From the NCBI GenBank assembly GCA_025362675.1, contig JANYFN010000063.1, forward strand, positions 1 to 41,173: 41,173 bases of DNA, written 5' to 3'. The notes under the pieces are model-generated. The model did no database searches and was not told the DNA's origin. It saw only the letters and a list, made by a program, of their open reading frames with translations. Positions 40,076 to 41,173 of the stretch are shown piece after piece (within the stretch, counting starts at the first letter, position 1; each line of letters opens with the position of its first letter). Source of the stretch: Limisphaerales bacterium (lineage in GTDB: Bacteria > Verrucomicrobiota > Verrucomicrobiia > Limisphaerales > UBA11358). A program made the position numbers and the translations under genes.

Positions 40076-41173
40076 ATGCGACGCTTTCCCGGCAACAAAC
40101 TGGAACTCGGCATCGTGGACGGCAAAGGCGTTCCCCTCGAAATGACGCCTCAAATGCGTTCTACGCATCTCTACATTTGCGGCTCGACCGGCACCGGCAA
40201 GTCGAAAATGCTCGAATCGCTCGTCAGGCAGGACATAAAAAATTGGCACAAGAGCAAATGCGGCGCGCTCATCATTGACCCCCACGGCTCGCTATACAAC
40301 AGCCTCATCAATTGGATCGCATGGAACGAGCCGTATTTGAAAGACGTTCCGATTGTGCCGATTGATTTACGGCAAAACGATTGGACGATTGCCTACAATG
40401 TTTTGCGCCCGCGCACGGTTGCCGACCCCGCTGTTGTTGTGAGTAATTTTGTGCAGGCAATGGCGTATGTCTGGGGCGCGGATGGAACTCAAGGGACTCC
40501 CCTGTTTGCGCGTCTGGCAAAAGAAGTCCTTTGGCCGGTGTATGAGAAGAAAATGACGTTAAACGAAGTCAAATATCTGATTGACCGCACCAACAAGCGA
40601 ATTCGCACCGAACTCACGGAAGGGCTGACAAAGGATTCTGCAAACCAAGGCTGGGAATTTTCCAACAATCTTTCGCCGAAAGATTTTAACACCCAATTTT
40701 CCAGCACCGTCAACCGCTTTTACAATTTCCTTGATACCGAAAAACTACGTTTGATGTTCGGCCAAAGCGGAGCATCGCTTGATCTTGGCAAGGCACTTGA
40801 GGAGGGGCAAATTATCATCGCCAATCTTTCCACCGAGGGCGCGCGGGTTTCAGAGGAAGACGCATCCCTGTTTGCCACTCTCCTTTTGAGTGACTTATGG
40901 ACGGCGGCAAAGGAGCGCGGCAAAGGGACGGAGGAAGGCGAAATAAAGCCATTTTATGTTTATGTTGATGAATTTCAAAATTTCGTCACGCCGACGATTG
41001 CCAAGAACCTCGACCAAGCGCGCGGCTTTGGGCTTCACTTGACACTCGCCAATCAATTTCCCCGCCAGATTCTCCATGCCGGAGCGAATGGGGCGCAGGT
41101 CTATGATTCCGTCATGGCAAACGCCCGGAGCAAAATCGTATTCAGTCTTGAAGGCGAAGAAAATTTGAAGCCG
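40076..41173 (+). CDS. VirD4/TraD/HerA-like DNA-transfer ATPase, 3' end outside window
   Basis: Open from ATG 40076 to the last base (366 codons, no stop), so the gene runs on. Walker A GSTGTGKS at 36-43, Walker B CGALIIDPHG at 62-71, and later 'FYVYVDEFQNFVTPTIAKNLDQARGFGLHLTLANQFPRQI', a DEFQ-type motif and TraG/TraD-like region typical of type IV coupling proteins and HerA-like ATPases. No membrane helices precede the ATPase domain, unlike VirD4, so it resembles soluble TraD/TcpA-like or HerA-type proteins used in DNA transfer. It would pump or recruit DNA through a type IV secretion channel. With a CoiA-like nuclease and plasmid-type proteins just upstream, it marks an integrated conjugative or plasmid element. 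Confidence 0.9.
   Translation, partial: MRRFPGNKLELGIVDGKGVPLEMTPQMRSTHLYICGSTGTGKSKMLESLVRQDIKNWHKSKCGALIIDPHGSLYNSLINWIAWNEPYLKDVPIVPIDLRQNDWTIAYNVLRPRTVADPAVVVSNFVQAMAYVWGADGTQGTPLFARLAKEVLWPVYEKKMTLNEVKYLIDRTNKRIRTELTEGLTKDSANQGWEFSNNLSPKDFNTQFSSTVNRFYNFLDTEKLRLMFGQSGASLDLGKALEEGQIIIANLSTEGARVSEEDASLFATLLLSDLWTAAKERGKGTEEGEIKPFYVYVDEFQNFVTPTIAKNLDQARGFGLHLTLANQFPRQILHAGANGAQVYDSVMANARSKIVFSLEGEENLKP

Overview
The window looks like a bacterial chromosome segment from the Verrucomicrobiota/Planctomycetota neighbourhood, most likely a Limisphaerales/Pedosphaera-type soil or freshwater lineage. That placement is inference. It rests on the GC-rich, dense gene layout, several families of imperfect palindromic repeats between genes (one translated inside an Hsp70 gene), many starts without a Shine-Dalgarno sequence, and the gene mix: PL10 pectate lyase, secreted sulfatase-fold protein, SMUG1-type DNA glycosylase, PAT/AmpG and POT transporters. 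No rRNA or tRNA gene was found to pin the taxon.

Positions 1 to about 36,080 read as ordinary chromosome with mostly single-gene units. In order: the end of a small membrane protein; an orphan addiction-module (antitoxin-like) protein; a membrane protein; a secreted pectate lyase and a lipid/diacylglycerol kinase on the minus strand; a membrane-anchored protein with a GrpE-like C-terminus; AddA and HrpA helicases, divergent; a secreted M13 peptidase divergent from an Hsp70 paralogue; a 42-residue membrane protein; a DUF554 protein; an AmpG-like transporter; a sulfatase-fold protein that has lost its catalytic residues; a small membrane protein; XerC; a Dabb protein; a large unidentified basic protein behind an intrinsic-terminator hairpin; a soluble histidine kinase; a zinc-ribbon protein; an ABC ATPase and a TPR protein; a secreted dienelactone hydrolase; RsmD; an RhlE-type DEAD-box helicase; a SMUG1-type glycosylase; and an M3 oligopeptidase lipoprotein, a DUF3592 protein and a POT peptide transporter, which together suggest peptide scavenging.

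At about 36,080 the character changes. A stretch of about 1.3 kb has no convincing conventional gene but is rich in nested inverted repeats, and may encode a structured RNA. From 37,417 to the end lies a less GC-rich run of small genes typical of mobile elements: a 66-residue unknown, a plasmid/ICE-type 99-residue protein, a 62-residue coiled-coil protein with a strong terminator, a divergent ClpS-like protein, a membrane-anchored DUF2726 protein, a CoiA-like nuclease and the first 366 codons of a VirD4/HerA-like DNA-transfer ATPase. Three of these genes carry an extended -10 promoter (TGn-TAnAAT) only 6 to 17 bases before the start codon, suggesting leaderless or nearly leaderless transcripts. 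This is best read as the left part of an integrated conjugative or plasmid-like element; no integrase or attachment site is visible in the window.

The points most worth a second look are the structured region at the island edge, the divergent ClpS in the island, the palindrome inside Hsp70, the membrane-tethered GrpE-like protein, and the sulfatase-fold pseudoenzyme.
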